This document shows positions 1 to 8,964 of a DNA stretch of 64,000 bases, one piece after another. A program made the position numbers and the translations under genes. Where the stretch lies: NCBI GenBank assembly GCA_016716125.1, contig JADJWZ010000008.1, positions 216,987-280,986 of the forward strand, written 5' to 3'. The number at the start of each line of letters is the position of its first letter. Positions within the stretch are counted from its first letter, which is position 1. This stretch comes from Ignavibacteria bacterium (GTDB lineage Bacteria; Bacteroidota; Ignavibacteria; Tepidaquicellales; Tepidaquicellaceae). The notes beneath the pieces are model-generated. The model saw only the letters and a program-made list of their open reading frames with translations, searched no databases and had not been told where the DNA came from.

Positions 1-389
1 GAAAGAAATTTGCTATATGGGGACTTTCCTTTAAGCCGGATACAGACGACATCAGGGAAGCTCCTGCGCTTTACATTATCAATAAACTTCTTCAGGAAGG
101 CGCGTCTGTCTCAGCTTACGATCCTGAAGCTATGGAAAACGTGAAAAAGCTTTACGGAGAAAAAATAGAACTTGTCAGCAACAATTATGACGCATTAAAT
201 GGAGCTGACGCTCTGATAATTGCAACCGAATGGTCAGTATTCAGAACTCCTGACTTTGAAAAAATGTCGGCTAATTTGAAAGAGAAAGTTATTTTTGACG
301 GAAGAAATCTTTATGACCTTGCTCACATGGAGAAGCTGGGATTCTATTATTCCGGAATAGGAAGAAGAATAGTCGAAACGAAGAAATAA
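1..389 (+). CDS. ugd: UDP-glucose 6-dehydrogenase, C-terminal part (5' end outside window)
   Basis: The frame is open from base 3 to the TAA at 387-389, so only the last ~128 residues are present. The visible part opens with the family hallmark GLSFKPDTDDIREAPA, which marks the start of the C-terminal UDP-binding domain. It continues with ALIIATEW, a PDF segment and FDGRNLYD, all typical of UDP-glucose dehydrogenases. The enzyme oxidises UDP-glucose to UDP-glucuronate with two NAD+ in the cytoplasm. The catalytic cysteine and the Rossmann domain lie upstream and cannot be checked. A dehydrogenase acting on UDP-GlcNAc or UDP-ManNAc is less likely from the FDGRN motif. The gene is followed 41 bp later by a sugar aminotransferase, which fits uronic-acid supply to the glycan locus. 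Confidence 0.9.
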   Translation, partial: KKFAIWGLSFKPDTDDIREAPALYIINKLLQEGASVSAYDPEAMENVKKLYGEKIELVSNNYDALNGADALIIATEWSVFRTPDFEKMSANLKEKVIFDGRNLYDLAHMEKLGFYYSGIGRRIVETKK

Positions 390-430
390 GCTTTATTAAA
401 ATTTAAAAATCAAACACGAAAACAAATTAC

Positions 431-1597
431 ATGAAAGTCCCATTATTAGATCTCAAGGCACAGTACAAAACCATTAAGGAAGATATTGATAAAGCGCTGA
501 TCGGCGTTGCGGAATCACAGGGCTGCATACTCGGTCCGGGAGTTGAAAAGCTGGAAAGCGATCTTGCAAAATATACAGACTGCAAATATGCGGTAGGCGT
601 TTCATCGGGAACTGATGCTTTACTTGTTGCGCTTATGGCAATTGGCATAAAGCCGGGTGATGAAGTAATAATTCCTACTTATTCTTTTTTTGCAACTGCC
701 GGAGTGGTCAGCAGATTAAATGCTAAACCTGTGTTTGCAGATTCAGATCCGGTTTCATTCAACATAGACCCATCGAAACTCAAAGCTCTTATAAATAAAA
801 ATACGAAAGCAATTATTCCGGTTCATCTTTACGGACAGTGCGCAGACATGGATCCGATCATGGAGATTGCAAACGAAAACGGCTTAATGGTAATCGAAGA
901 TGCTGCCCAGGCGATCGGCAGTCAGTACAAAGACGGAAGAAAAGCAGGAAGCATCGGTCACATCGGATGTTTCTCATTTTATCCGAGTAAAAATTTAGGC
1001 TGTTTCGGAGACGGCGGTTTAGTTACAACCAATGATGAATCGCTTTATGAAACTCTGAAGATTATGAGAGTTCACGGAGGCAAACCAAAATACTATCATA
1101 AAGTTATCGGCGGAAATTTCAGACTCGACGCCATACAGGCGGCTGTGCTAAATGTAAAGTTTCCGCATCTCGACTCATGGACAGCAAAGCGTCAGGAGAA
1201 TGCAGAGCTTTACACAAAATTTTTCAACGAGAACGGACTCGCTGAGACAGAAGGGAAATTAGATTATGACGATAAGAACAAAGTTCTATTGCCCGAGCCG
1301 GTTTACAAAAAAGATAATCTTAAATATTATCACATTTATAATCAGTATGTGATCAGAGTTCAAAACAGAGATGAGCTTAGAAAAAATCTTACAGAAAACG
1401 AGATTGGCACGGAGATTTATTATCCTGTTCCGTTTCACCTGCAGGAATGCTTTGCTGACCTCGGTTATAAGAAAGGCGACTTCCCTGTATCGGAGTGGTG
1501 CGCCGCTGATTCAATCGCACTGCCAATTTACCCTGAACTTACGAATGAGCAGATCGAATTTACAGTAAAGACAATTAGTAATTTTTTAAATAAGTGA
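431..1597 (+). CDS. DegT/DnrJ/EryC1/StrS sugar aminotransferase, WbpE/PorR-like
   Basis: This 388-residue PLP enzyme has the full fold-type I signature: VSSGTDAL (residues 58-64), the pyridine-nitrogen-binding aspartate in VIEDAAQA (Asp157), and the Schiff-base lysine in SFYPSKNLG (Lys187). The family transfers an amino group from glutamate to a keto-sugar nucleotide. Sequence style (PLLDLKAQY at the N terminus, VHLYGQCADMDPI, YYPVPFHLQECF near the end) is closest to WbpE, which aminates UDP-2-acetamido-3-keto-glucuronate; P. gingivalis PorR belongs to the same group. The start is an ATG with no overlap to the preceding gene. The exact substrate is inferred. A second enzyme of the same subtype lies at 32326-33432. 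Confidence 0.92.
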   Translation: MKVPLLDLKAQYKTIKEDIDKALIGVAESQGCILGPGVEKLESDLAKYTDCKYAVGVSSGTDALLVALMAIGIKPGDEVIIPTYSFFATAGVVSRLNAKPVFADSDPVSFNIDPSKLKALINKNTKAIIPVHLYGQCADMDPIMEIANENGLMVIEDAAQAIGSQYKDGRKAGSIGHIGCFSFYPSKNLGCFGDGGLVTTNDESLYETLKIMRVHGGKPKYYHKVIGGNFRLDAIQAAVLNVKFPHLDSWTAKRQENAELYTKFFNENGLAETEGKLDYDDKNKVLLPEPVYKKDNLKYYHIYNQYVIRVQNRDELRKNLTENEIGTEIYYPVPFHLQECFADLGYKKGDFPVSEWCAADSIALPIYPELTNEQIEFTVKTISNFLNK

Positions 1598-1636
1598 TCA
1601 TTTTCAAAAAATTATATTTTATAAATAAACAGACTA

Positions 1637-2680
1637 ATGAAAAAAGCTTTAATCTCGGGAATAACCGGACAGGACGGAAGTTACTTAACAGAATTATTAC
1701 TGGAAAAAGGATATGAAGTACACGGCATAATCAGGAGGAGCAGCTCTTTTAACACAAAGAGAATTGACCATTTGTATGCACAGAAAGATCTATTGGATAA
1801 AAAATTATTTCTGCATTTCGGTGATCTTGTTGACACGAGCAGTCTTAACAGACTTCTTGAAAAGATTGAGCCGGATGAAATTTATAATCTTGCTGCGCAG
1901 AGTCATGTGAAAGTTTCATTTGAAGTGCCGGATTATACAGCGCAGGTTGATGCACTGGGCACATTGAGATTTCTTGATGCGATCAGGGAAACGGGATTAA
2001 GAAAGGTAAAATTTTATCAGGCATCGACGAGTGAACTATATGGAAAAGTGCAGGAAGTTCCGCAGACGGAATCAACTCCTTTTTATCCGAGAAGCCCATA
2101 CGGAGTTGCGAAGATCTACGGATACTGGATAGTTGTGAATTACAGGGAGGCGTATAATATATTCGCATGCAATGGGATTTTATTCAATCACGAATCACCG
2201 AGAAGAGGTGAAACGTTTGTTACGAGAAAAGTAACGAGAGCGGTTGCGAGGATCAAACACGGACTGCAGAAGACGCTGTCGATGGGAAATATTGATTCCA
2301 AGAGAGACTGGGGATTTGCGCCGGAATACTGTGAAGCGATGTGGAAAATGCTTCAGCATGACAAGCCCGAAGACTTTGTAATTGCAACAGGCGAGACTCA
2401 TTCTGTTCGCGAATTTATTGAAGTTGCTTTTAAAGAGATCGGAATTGAAATCGAATGGAAAGGAAAAGATGAGAATGAAAAAGGATTGAATTCAAAAACA
2501 GGAGAAATGGTGATCGAGATTGATAAAAATTATTTCAGACCGACTGAAGTCGATTTGTTGATCGGCGACCCTTCAAAAGCAAAGAAGATACTGGGCTGGG
2601 AACCAAAAGTTACTTTTAACGAACTTGTAAAAATTATGGTCGAAGCGGATTCTAAAATGGTTGCTAAGAAAGGATATTAG
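1637..2680 (+). CDS. gmd: GDP-mannose 4,6-dehydratase (or GDP-heptose homologue)
   Basis: This extended short-chain dehydrogenase of 347 residues has the normal length for Gmd. The N terminus carries the glycine-rich NAD(P) loop GITGQDGSYL (residues 8-17), followed by GIIRRSSSFNTKRIDHLY, a segment characteristic of Gmd. The catalytic set Thr131, Glu133, Tyr155 and Lys159 is intact (STSELYG and SPYGVAK), and NHESPRRGETFVTRK matches the substrate/tetramer region. It makes GDP-4-keto-6-deoxymannose, the precursor of fucose, rhamnose, perosamine, colitose and similar sugars. Close homologues (DmhA/WcbK types) use GDP-manno-heptose instead. Because a HddA-type kinase and a nucleotidyltransferase lie a few genes downstream, a heptose substrate is a real alternative. 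Confidence 0.93.
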   Translation: MKKALISGITGQDGSYLTELLLEKGYEVHGIIRRSSSFNTKRIDHLYAQKDLLDKKLFLHFGDLVDTSSLNRLLEKIEPDEIYNLAAQSHVKVSFEVPDYTAQVDALGTLRFLDAIRETGLRKVKFYQASTSELYGKVQEVPQTESTPFYPRSPYGVAKIYGYWIVVNYREAYNIFACNGILFNHESPRRGETFVTRKVTRAVARIKHGLQKTLSMGNIDSKRDWGFAPEYCEAMWKMLQHDKPEDFVIATGETHSVREFIEVAFKEIGIEIEWKGKDENEKGLNSKTGEMVIEIDKNYFRPTEVDLLIGDPSKAKKILGWEPKVTFNELVKIMVEADSKMVAKKGY

Positions 2681-2683
2681 AAA

Positions 2684-3202
2684 TTGCCTATTACAGTTTC
2701 TAAAACTGAGCTGGATGGAGTTTTACAAATTATCCCGTCTGTATTTAAAGATCATCGCGGGAGATATATTGAGACATACAACATTGATGATTATGCAGAG
2801 AACGGCATTGATATAAAATTCGTAAGGGATGATATTTCCACTTCCGTAAAAAATGTATTAAGAGGAATTCATTATGATTATAAAACCTGGAAGCTGATAC
2901 AATGTATGTACGGCGAGATCTTTTTTGTTGTAGTGAATATGAATGAAGACTCGGATCAATATTTAAAGTGGCAGACATTCAAACTGAACAGTGAAAACCG
3001 TCATCAGATCTTAGTGCCGCCGGGATTCGGTAACGCTCATCTTGTTTTAAGCGATGAATGTATTTTCCATTACAAGATGTCAGAATATTATGATCCGGAA
3101 AATGAGAAAGGAATTAAATGGAACGATCCAAAGCTGAATATCAACTGGCCTGTTGATGAACCAATTCTTTCTGAAAAAGATACCAATACAAAATTATTGT
3201 AA
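2684..3202 (+). CDS. RmlC-type cupin sugar-nucleotide 3,5-epimerase
   Basis: The 172-residue protein matches the dTDP-4-dehydrorhamnose 3,5-epimerase family. It has HRGRYIETYN, RGIHYD with the catalytic-type histidine (His63), VPPGFGNAH with a second histidine (His119), and KWNDPKLNINWP near the end. The loop after RGIHYD is shorter than in dTDP-rhamnose enzymes, and the usual AHGF reads GNAHL. It therefore probably acts on another 4-keto-6-deoxy sugar nucleotide, perhaps the product of the Gmd-like enzyme just upstream. The start is TTG at 2684, three bases after the gmd stop, with no better ATG in frame, so the two are almost certainly co-translated. Confidence 0.85.
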   Translation: MPITVSKTELDGVLQIIPSVFKDHRGRYIETYNIDDYAENGIDIKFVRDDISTSVKNVLRGIHYDYKTWKLIQCMYGEIFFVVVNMNEDSDQYLKWQTFKLNSENRHQILVPPGFGNAHLVLSDECIFHYKMSEYYDPENEKGIKWNDPKLNINWPVDEPILSEKDTNTKLL

Positions 3203-3224
3203 TTTTTATTTCTCTAACAAATAA

Positions 3225-4410
3225 ATGAAGATAAGAGAAAATTTTTTATCAATCGCTGTTCCCGATATTTCCGAAGAAGAAAGGAAGGAAGTAGCGGAAG
3301 CTCTTGATTCAGGCTGGATCAGCGTTGGTCCTAAGGTTAAGGAATTTGAAAAACAATTTGCGGAATATCATGAAGTAAAACATGCTGTCGCGATGAGCTC
3401 CTGCACGACTGCATTGTTTATTGCAGCGAAAGTACTTGGAGTTACAAAAGGAGATTACGTGATAGTTCCGACTATTACATGGCAGTCCACTGCAAACATA
3501 GTCGAGCAGCTCGACGCCACTCCCCTTTTTTGTGACGTCGAGTTGACGAATTGAATATTAATACTGAATACATAGAAGAATACATTGAAGAATACGGTGA
3601 TAAAGTAAAAGCGATAATTCCCGTTCATCATGCGGGACTGCCTGCGGACATTGATGAGATCACAAAATTTCAGACAAGCATAACATACCCGTAATTTATG
3701 ACGCTGCTCACGCCGTTTTTTCGAGTTACAAAAATAAAATGATCGGTCAATACGGTGCGATGTCAACATTCAGCTTTTACGCTACAAAAAATATAACCAC
3801 AGGCGACGGAGGAATGATCACGACTAATGATGATTACCTTGCGGAGCAGTGCAGACTTTGGTCATATCACGGACTTCCGAAGGATTCATGGAAAAGATAT
3901 TCAGCGGAGAATGCAAGTCCGCATGTGCAGAGCATTGTACCCGGTTATAAATTTAATCTCACTGATATTCAGGCGGCGCTCGGGATTGCGCAGCTTAAAA
4001 GAAAAGATGATCTTCTTAGTAAGAGAAATTTTTTAGTAGAGTCCTATAACGGATTTTTTAAAAATTACGACTGGATTGATACTCCCGTATTTCAGACTGA
4101 ACACGGTAAATGGGGAAATCATGTATATGTCATAAAAATTCTCGATGAAGATATAGACAGAGATAAACTTATGCAGGAGCTCAGAAAAATGAACATAGGC
4201 ACTAACTTACATTTTTATCCTGTACATAAAAATTTATATTATGAAAAAAAATATCCGGACGTAAAACTTCCTGCTTCGGAATGGCTGATGGACAAGATTC
4301 TAACCCTGCCTTTATGCACAAAATATTCCGTCAGCGATCTTGAGTATGTTAGAGATTCACTCGATTATATTTATGAAAACAGACTTGCAAATAAAACTGT
4401 TTTCATTTAA
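3225..4410 (+). CDS. DegT/DnrJ/EryC1/StrS aminotransferase, ArnB-like, with two frameshifts
   Basis: The coding sequence is split over three frames. Residues from ATG 3225 run to about 3543. A second frame carries the middle (ending ...IIPVHHAGLPADIDEITKFQ) up to about 3672. A third frame runs from there to the TAA at 4410. Both shifts are one-base deletions and the rejoined protein is ~395 residues, normal for the family. It has SGWISVGPKVKEFEKQF near the N terminus, the aspartate segment VIYDAAHAVFSSY and the PLP lysine in FSFYATKNITTGDGGM. The N-terminal SGWxxxGP pattern resembles ArnB/perosamine-type enzymes that aminate C4 of a 4-keto-6-deoxy sugar nucleotide. Two clean deletions in an otherwise intact gene suggest consensus errors rather than decay. 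Confidence 0.85.
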
Positions 4411-4427
4411 TTAAAAATAAATTCTCA

Positions 4428-5375
4428 TTGTCAAAAATCCTAATCACAGGCGGAGCGGGCAACATCGGGTCATTCATAGCAGATCAATGTATAGAACTTG
4501 GTCACGATGTTATAATCGCAGATAATTTTTATAATGGTAAGTATAAGAATATTTCCGGTCACATTGACAGCGGTAAAGCTGTACTGGAAACAATCGACAT
4601 CGGCAGTATTGAAATGGTCAGATATGCATTTGAAAAGCACAGACCTGAATACGTTTCACATCAGGCGTCACTGATGATACTTGATTCGGATAAATTTCCT
4701 CACAAAGCAATTGATACAAACATCACAGGTACTTTTAATATTATACAGGCGTGTCATGAATTTGATGTAAGGAAACTAACATACGGTTCATCTGCATCGG
4801 TATATGGTAATCCCAGATTCATTCCCGTGACGGAAGAACATCCTTTTGATAATCAGACTTTATACGGCGCAACTAAAATTGCAAAGGAAGCGCTGATGCA
4901 GTCATGGGCATATTCGCATAATGTCCCATATGTCGGATTCAGATATTTCAATATTTACAGCGAGCGTCAGGGTCTCGGCGCATTTTACACGCAGGTATTT
5001 CAGAAGTGGATACATTCCATTTACAATGATCAGGAAATTACAATGTACGGTGACGGCGGACAGACGCTGGATCTTGTTCATTCTTCTGATGCCGCAAGAG
5101 CAAACGTGCTGGCGCTTTTTAATGATAATGTTAAGAATGAACATTTTAATGTAGGTACAGGGAAAGAAACTTCGCTGAAAGAAATACTCTCACTAATAGA
5201 AAAGCTGTTAGGTAAAAAAGCTTTGGTAAAGTATGTCGATTCCGATCCGCATCTTGTAAGAAGAAGATGTTCTTCAATTGAAAAAATAAAAACGCAGCTT
5301 GGATTTGAACCGGTTGTTACTGTAGAAGAAGGCACCAAAAAATATATAGATCATTTAATAAAAGGAAAGATCTGA
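4428..5375 (+). CDS. NAD-dependent sugar-nucleotide epimerase/dehydratase (extended SDR)
   Basis: The 315-residue protein is a UDP-glucose-4-epimerase-like SDR. The N terminus has the NAD loop GGAGNIGS (residues 8-15) after ILIT, and ADNFYNGK where the ribose-binding acidic residue lies. The catalytic triad is present as Ser124 in GSSASVYG and Tyr146/Lys150 in LYGATK. The final third carries LDLVHSSDAARANVLAL, the usual substrate-binding region. Translation appears to start at TTG 4428, 17 bp after the aminotransferase stop. The stop overlaps the next start by one base (TGATG at 5373-5377), implying translational coupling with the GHMP kinase. The substrate cannot be fixed from sequence; a GDP- or UDP-linked hexose or heptose is possible. 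Confidence 0.88.
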   Translation: MSKILITGGAGNIGSFIADQCIELGHDVIIADNFYNGKYKNISGHIDSGKAVLETIDIGSIEMVRYAFEKHRPEYVSHQASLMILDSDKFPHKAIDTNITGTFNIIQACHEFDVRKLTYGSSASVYGNPRFIPVTEEHPFDNQTLYGATKIAKEALMQSWAYSHNVPYVGFRYFNIYSERQGLGAFYTQVFQKWIHSIYNDQEITMYGDGGQTLDLVHSSDAARANVLALFNDNVKNEHFNVGTGKETSLKEILSLIEKLLGKKALVKYVDSDPHLVRRRCSSIEKIKTQLGFEPVVTVEEGTKKYIDHLIKGKI

Positions 5376-6385
5376 TGCTATACGATAAAAAACATATTTA
5401 CCTTAGATCACCGTTGAGGATCAGCTTTGCAGGCGGCGGGACAGATCTTGAATCTTATTTTATGAAAGAAAGCTCCGGACATGTAGTTTCTTCTACTATT
5501 GATCTCTACAATTATGTTTCGATAAAAGATATGTTTGATTCGAATGTAAGAGTACATCATGCAGAGATTGAAACCGAATCCATTACAAGCAGGATAAAGC
5601 ATCCGTATTCGAGGACAGCGCTTGAGCATTACGGAATATTCAAGGGAGCTGAAGTGATTCTGACTTCGGATGTAATGACGACAGGCAGCGGGCTTGGAGC
5701 ATCATCCGCAATGATGAGTTCACTTATAATGGGCTGCAGTATTTTAAGAGATAAAAAAATTAAAGATAAGACTTCACTGGCTGAACTTGTTTACAGACTT
5801 GAATCCGAAGCAGGAACGATTGGAGGAAGGCAGGATCAGTATGCTACTTCATTCGGCGGATTTAATTCTATCACATTCGATAAAAAAGGAATCAGCGTAA
5901 GAAAAGTAAAGATACCCGAAGACAAACTTAAACATCTTGAAGACAGACTGTTCCTTGTATTCACAAATATGGCGAGGGAAATAAAATTAATACAGACCAA
6001 TCTCGGCAACAATATAACTGACGATTCAAAAAGAAAATATTTCACCGGTCTTAAAGATCTGTCTTACGAATTTCTGAAAACACTTGAATCAAAGAACGGC
6101 AGTCTCAGAGACATTGGAAAGCTATTGCATGAAAGCTGGAAATTAAAGAAATCAACAAACAACAATACTTCAAATCCATTCATAGATGAGCTTTATAATT
6201 CTCTTAGAAATAAAGGAGTAACAGGAGGAAAGATACTAGGTGCAGGCGGCGGCGGATTTCTGCTGGCTTACACAAATGATCCTAAACTAAAAGCAAAACT
6301 CAAATATGAACTTTATCCGAACTTCATAGCGCTTGACGTGAAGTTCAGTTCGAAAGGAACAGAAGTTTTATGGAAGAGTTTTTAG
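5375..6385 (+). CDS. GHMP-family sugar kinase, HddA-like
   Basis: The 336-residue protein has all three GHMP motifs. These are SPLRISFAGGGTDLESYF at the N terminus (the substrate-binding motif typical of D-glycero-D-manno-heptose-7-phosphate kinase and related 1-kinases), the phosphate loop TGSGLGASSAMMSS, and the C-terminal glycine-rich GGKILGAGGGGFLL. HddA phosphorylates the anomeric carbon of heptose 7-phosphate on the way to GDP-heptose; close relatives act on fucose or other sugars. The gene overlaps the upstream epimerase stop by one base and the downstream nucleotidyltransferase start by 16 bp. A kinase coupled to a nucleotidyltransferase is the expected arrangement for sugar activation. 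The heptose assignment is inferred. Confidence 0.88.
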   Translation: MLYDKKHIYLRSPLRISFAGGGTDLESYFMKESSGHVVSSTIDLYNYVSIKDMFDSNVRVHHAEIETESITSRIKHPYSRTALEHYGIFKGAEVILTSDVMTTGSGLGASSAMMSSLIMGCSILRDKKIKDKTSLAELVYRLESEAGTIGGRQDQYATSFGGFNSITFDKKGISVRKVKIPEDKLKHLEDRLFLVFTNMAREIKLIQTNLGNNITDDSKRKYFTGLKDLSYEFLKTLESKNGSLRDIGKLLHESWKLKKSTNNNTSNPFIDELYNSLRNKGVTGGKILGAGGGGFLLAYTNDPKLKAKLKYELYPNFIALDVKFSSKGTEVLWKSF

Positions 6386-7035
6386 GAATTCTCTTCTGCG
6401 GCGGCAAAGGCGCGCGTCTCGGAGAAATTTCAAAGTACATTTCAAAATCATTATTACCTGTGTACGACAGACCGGTATTTAAATTCGGACTGGAGCATCT
6501 CACAAATTCATCACTAATTACAGACATAATTTTATTGACCAATGAAATGAATGATGAAATTTTAAGTCGTGAAGGATATAAAACAATTGTTCAGGATGAC
6601 AAAGAAGTGCACGACATGTTCAGCGGATGGGAATATATAAAAAGGAAGACCGGCACAAATGCAAACGCAGTGCTGGTTCCGAGCGATAACATCTGCGATT
6701 CTGATATTGACAGTATGATTAAAGTATTTGAAAATAAAAAATGCGACTTTCTTTTTTCACTTTACAGAGTAGAGAGTAAACAAAAACTTTCAGAGATGGG
6801 AAGTTTTGATCCGGTGAGAAAAATTTTTAAATACAAAGATAAAAATCCGGAAACGGAATTCGGCGTCATAGCTCCTTATATCATCCGTAATAATTTTCAA
6901 TTTGATCCAGGCAAAAATATTTTTGAAACAGAGAATGCAGAAATAATGATACATGCTGGAATCTGGTCAGATATCGGAGACATAGATTCACTTCTGGATG
7001 CATGTATCGCCCGAAAGAAAAATAAAAAGCAGTAA
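6370..7035 (+). CDS. Sugar-1-phosphate nucleotidyltransferase, RmlA/HddC-like
   Basis: This 221-residue protein has the NTP-binding signature GILFCGGKGARLGEIS near the N terminus followed by SKSLLPVYDRPVF, corresponding to the GGxGTRL...KPLLPV motif. PSDNICDSDI fits the metal-binding D and the nucleotide loop. It is at the short end for the family. It would transfer a nucleotidyl group from NTP to a sugar 1-phosphate, presumably the product of the overlapping upstream GHMP kinase. The start ATG lies inside the kinase gene (16-bp overlap), so the two are translationally coupled. The next gene starts directly after its stop. The base specificity (GTP, CTP or TTP) is not visible. Confidence 0.85.
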   Translation: MEEFLGILFCGGKGARLGEISKYISKSLLPVYDRPVFKFGLEHLTNSSLITDIILLTNEMNDEILSREGYKTIVQDDKEVHDMFSGWEYIKRKTGTNANAVLVPSDNICDSDIDSMIKVFENKKCDFLFSLYRVESKQKLSEMGSFDPVRKIFKYKDKNPETEFGVIAPYIIRNNFQFDPGKNIFETENAEIMIHAGIWSDIGDIDSLLDACIARKKNKKQ

Positions 7036-8316
7036 TTGAAAATCATTATAAATTTCGCTTCAAAGCTTGGAGTCGACACTGTTTCAAGGCTTATCGGATT
7101 TCTTACCCTTCCATTAATAACAAGAGCTTTAGGACCTGACGGATACGGACAGTTCACATATCTTTTTATAATATTATCTTACTTCGGATTTTTCATAGAC
7201 TTCGGTTATTTAAATTACGGAACAAATAAATTATGCGAAAAAGACAACACTGAAAATGTAGTCGGAAGAATAATTTCTTTACAGCTGATCACTGCGGCAA
7301 TATCATATATAGTTCTAATTATTGTAGCTCCATTCTTTCTGGATCCTGATAAGTATATACTACTGTTGATTTTCTCACTCACTTTCATTACTCAGATATT
7401 TTCCATCAAATATTATTATCTTTCAAAGAATAAATTATACTACAACTCAATATCGGAATTTGCCGGTCAGACCGTATATGCTTTACTTGTATTTACTTTA
7501 TTCATTGCAAAACCGGAAGTGTTGACGCTTGTAATAATTTCCGTTATACAGACTTTAGTGACAGCGGTTTTTTTGATCCTTCCATACATTAAAAAAGAAG
7601 GTATAAAGCTTGATTTCAATATCAGGATTAATTTAAAGACATTGAAGGAAGCATATAAACTCGGGCTTGCAACTAAAGCTGAAGCGATTACAGCTACCTT
7701 CATCATTTTGTGTCTGGGATTTTTTGTGAATGAAGAATCGGTAGGGATTTATAATGCATCGTATAAAATTTATCTTATAATGCTCACAGTAGTTCAGGGA
7801 CTGAGCTATACGCTGATGCCGATGCTGCTGAAGAATCTTAAAATAGCGGGAAGCAGCAGCATAAGAAAAATCGGTTTGATATTCTATCTTTTCATTTCGT
7901 CAGGAATAATACTGAGTGTTATGTCTTTTGTTTTTTCGGATCAGATCATTGATATTATGTTCGGAGAAAAATTTGCCGGTTCGGTATTTCTTTTACAATG
8001 CTTTTCACTCACTATACTTCTGTGGCCGCTTGTAATGTTCTTCTCACTTGTAATACTGGCTTACAATAAATACAATATAGTGCTCTTATTATCGCTCACT
8101 TCAATGGTAACATCAATAATAACTTCGCTTATTATGATAAATTTGAAAGGAGTGAACGGTGCAGGATTTATACTGCCTGTAGTGGCTTCAGTAACGATCA
8201 TCGTAAGCATTTTTTATCTTAAAAAAATTTTTAGTGAAAGGGGTATTACATTTACTGAAATATTTTCCTCAAAATATTTATCTGAAAGTTTCAGAGAAGT
8301 GTTCCGGAAAAAATAA
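7036..8316 (+). CDS. Wzx-type polysaccharide flippase (MOP superfamily), first copy
   Basis: The 426-residue protein is hydrophobic throughout, with roughly 12-14 membrane spans. The N-terminal pattern ASKLGVDTVSRLIGFLTLPL followed by ITRALGPDGYGQFTYLF is typical of Wzx/RfbX oligosaccharide translocases. These proteins flip undecaprenyl-pyrophosphate-linked repeat units from the cytoplasmic to the periplasmic face. The start is TTG 7036, immediately after the preceding TAA with no spacer. It precedes a GNAT acetyltransferase and a Wzy-like polymerase, as expected for a Wzx/Wzy-dependent cluster. A second flippase lies at 35465-36700, so the locus may serve more than one glycan. Confidence 0.92.
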   Translation: MKIIINFASKLGVDTVSRLIGFLTLPLITRALGPDGYGQFTYLFIILSYFGFFIDFGYLNYGTNKLCEKDNTENVVGRIISLQLITAAISYIVLIIVAPFFLDPDKYILLLIFSLTFITQIFSIKYYYLSKNKLYYNSISEFAGQTVYALLVFTLFIAKPEVLTLVIISVIQTLVTAVFLILPYIKKEGIKLDFNIRINLKTLKEAYKLGLATKAEAITATFIILCLGFFVNEESVGIYNASYKIYLIMLTVVQGLSYTLMPMLLKNLKIAGSSSIRKIGLIFYLFISSGIILSVMSFVFSDQIIDIMFGEKFAGSVFLLQCFSLTILLWPLVMFFSLVILAYNKYNIVLLLSLTSMVTSIITSLIMINLKGVNGAGFILPVVASVTIIVSIFYLKKIFSERGITFTEIFSSKYLSESFREVFRKK

Positions 8317-8421
8317 AACTAACCTAAGCAAAACAAATTCTGATTACCAAACTATTTTTTATATATAAATTCCTTCTTTTTAGTTTTATATTTACGGACT
8401 TAACAATAAATTAATATTTGA

Positions 8422-8964
8422 ATGATCAGTTATGAAAATATCGGATTCAGGTCTGTAGAAAGAAAGGACCTTGATCTTATCCGGTCTGAACACAATGATG
8501 AATCAGTTCTTATGATGATGAAAGACCCGTTCATTGTGACTGAAACTAATCAGGATGAATGGTTTAAAAAAATTACCGAAAACAAACACAGCACAGTGTA
8601 TTGTTTATTCATGGATGAGCCTGATCAGGTGATCGGCGTGTGGAAGCTGCAGGGGCTTGATGTTACGAACCGTACTACTGAATTCGGAATAGAAATTTTC
8701 AAAAAATACAGAGGTAAAGGATTAAGTTTGAAATGTTACAGAATGGTTTTCAAATATCTGTTTGAAACACTGAACATTCATACTATATTTGCGAGGATCG
8801 GTGAATTCAACGAAGCAAGTCTTAAGGCAACTATGAATGCAGGATTCAGAATAACGGGAAAGATACCGGAATCGCTTTTCAGAAACGGCAGATATTATGA
8901 TGATATTCTACTGGCAGTTACATTCAGTGATTATTTGGAAAATATTAAACCGCATATATCATAA
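8422..8964 (+). CDS. GNAT-family N-acetyltransferase (RimJ/RimL type)
   Basis: The 180-residue protein has the GNAT acetyl-CoA site KYRGKGLSLKCYRMVFKYLF (motif A) and the following TIFARIGEFNEASLKATMNA plus GF (motif B), as in RimJ/RimL and in sugar N-acetyltransferases such as PseH. Within a glycan cluster it most likely acetylates an amino-sugar nucleotide made by one of the DegT aminotransferases; that substrate is inferred. It is preceded by a 105-bp AT-rich gap, the longest in block 1, so an internal promoter could sit there, but no clear consensus was found. The next gene begins directly after its TAA. Confidence 0.87.
   Translation: MISYENIGFRSVERKDLDLIRSEHNDESVLMMMKDPFIVTETNQDEWFKKITENKHSTVYCLFMDEPDQVIGVWKLQGLDVTNRTTEFGIEIFKKYRGKGLSLKCYRMVFKYLFETLNIHTIFARIGEFNEASLKATMNAGFRITGKIPESLFRNGRYYDDILLAVTFSDYLENIKPHIS

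Noticed and set aside
3543..3673. Programmed frameshifting in the aminotransferase gene
   Set aside because: No slippery heptamer or following structure was found, and the same kind of shift occurs across unrelated genes, which favours consensus error.
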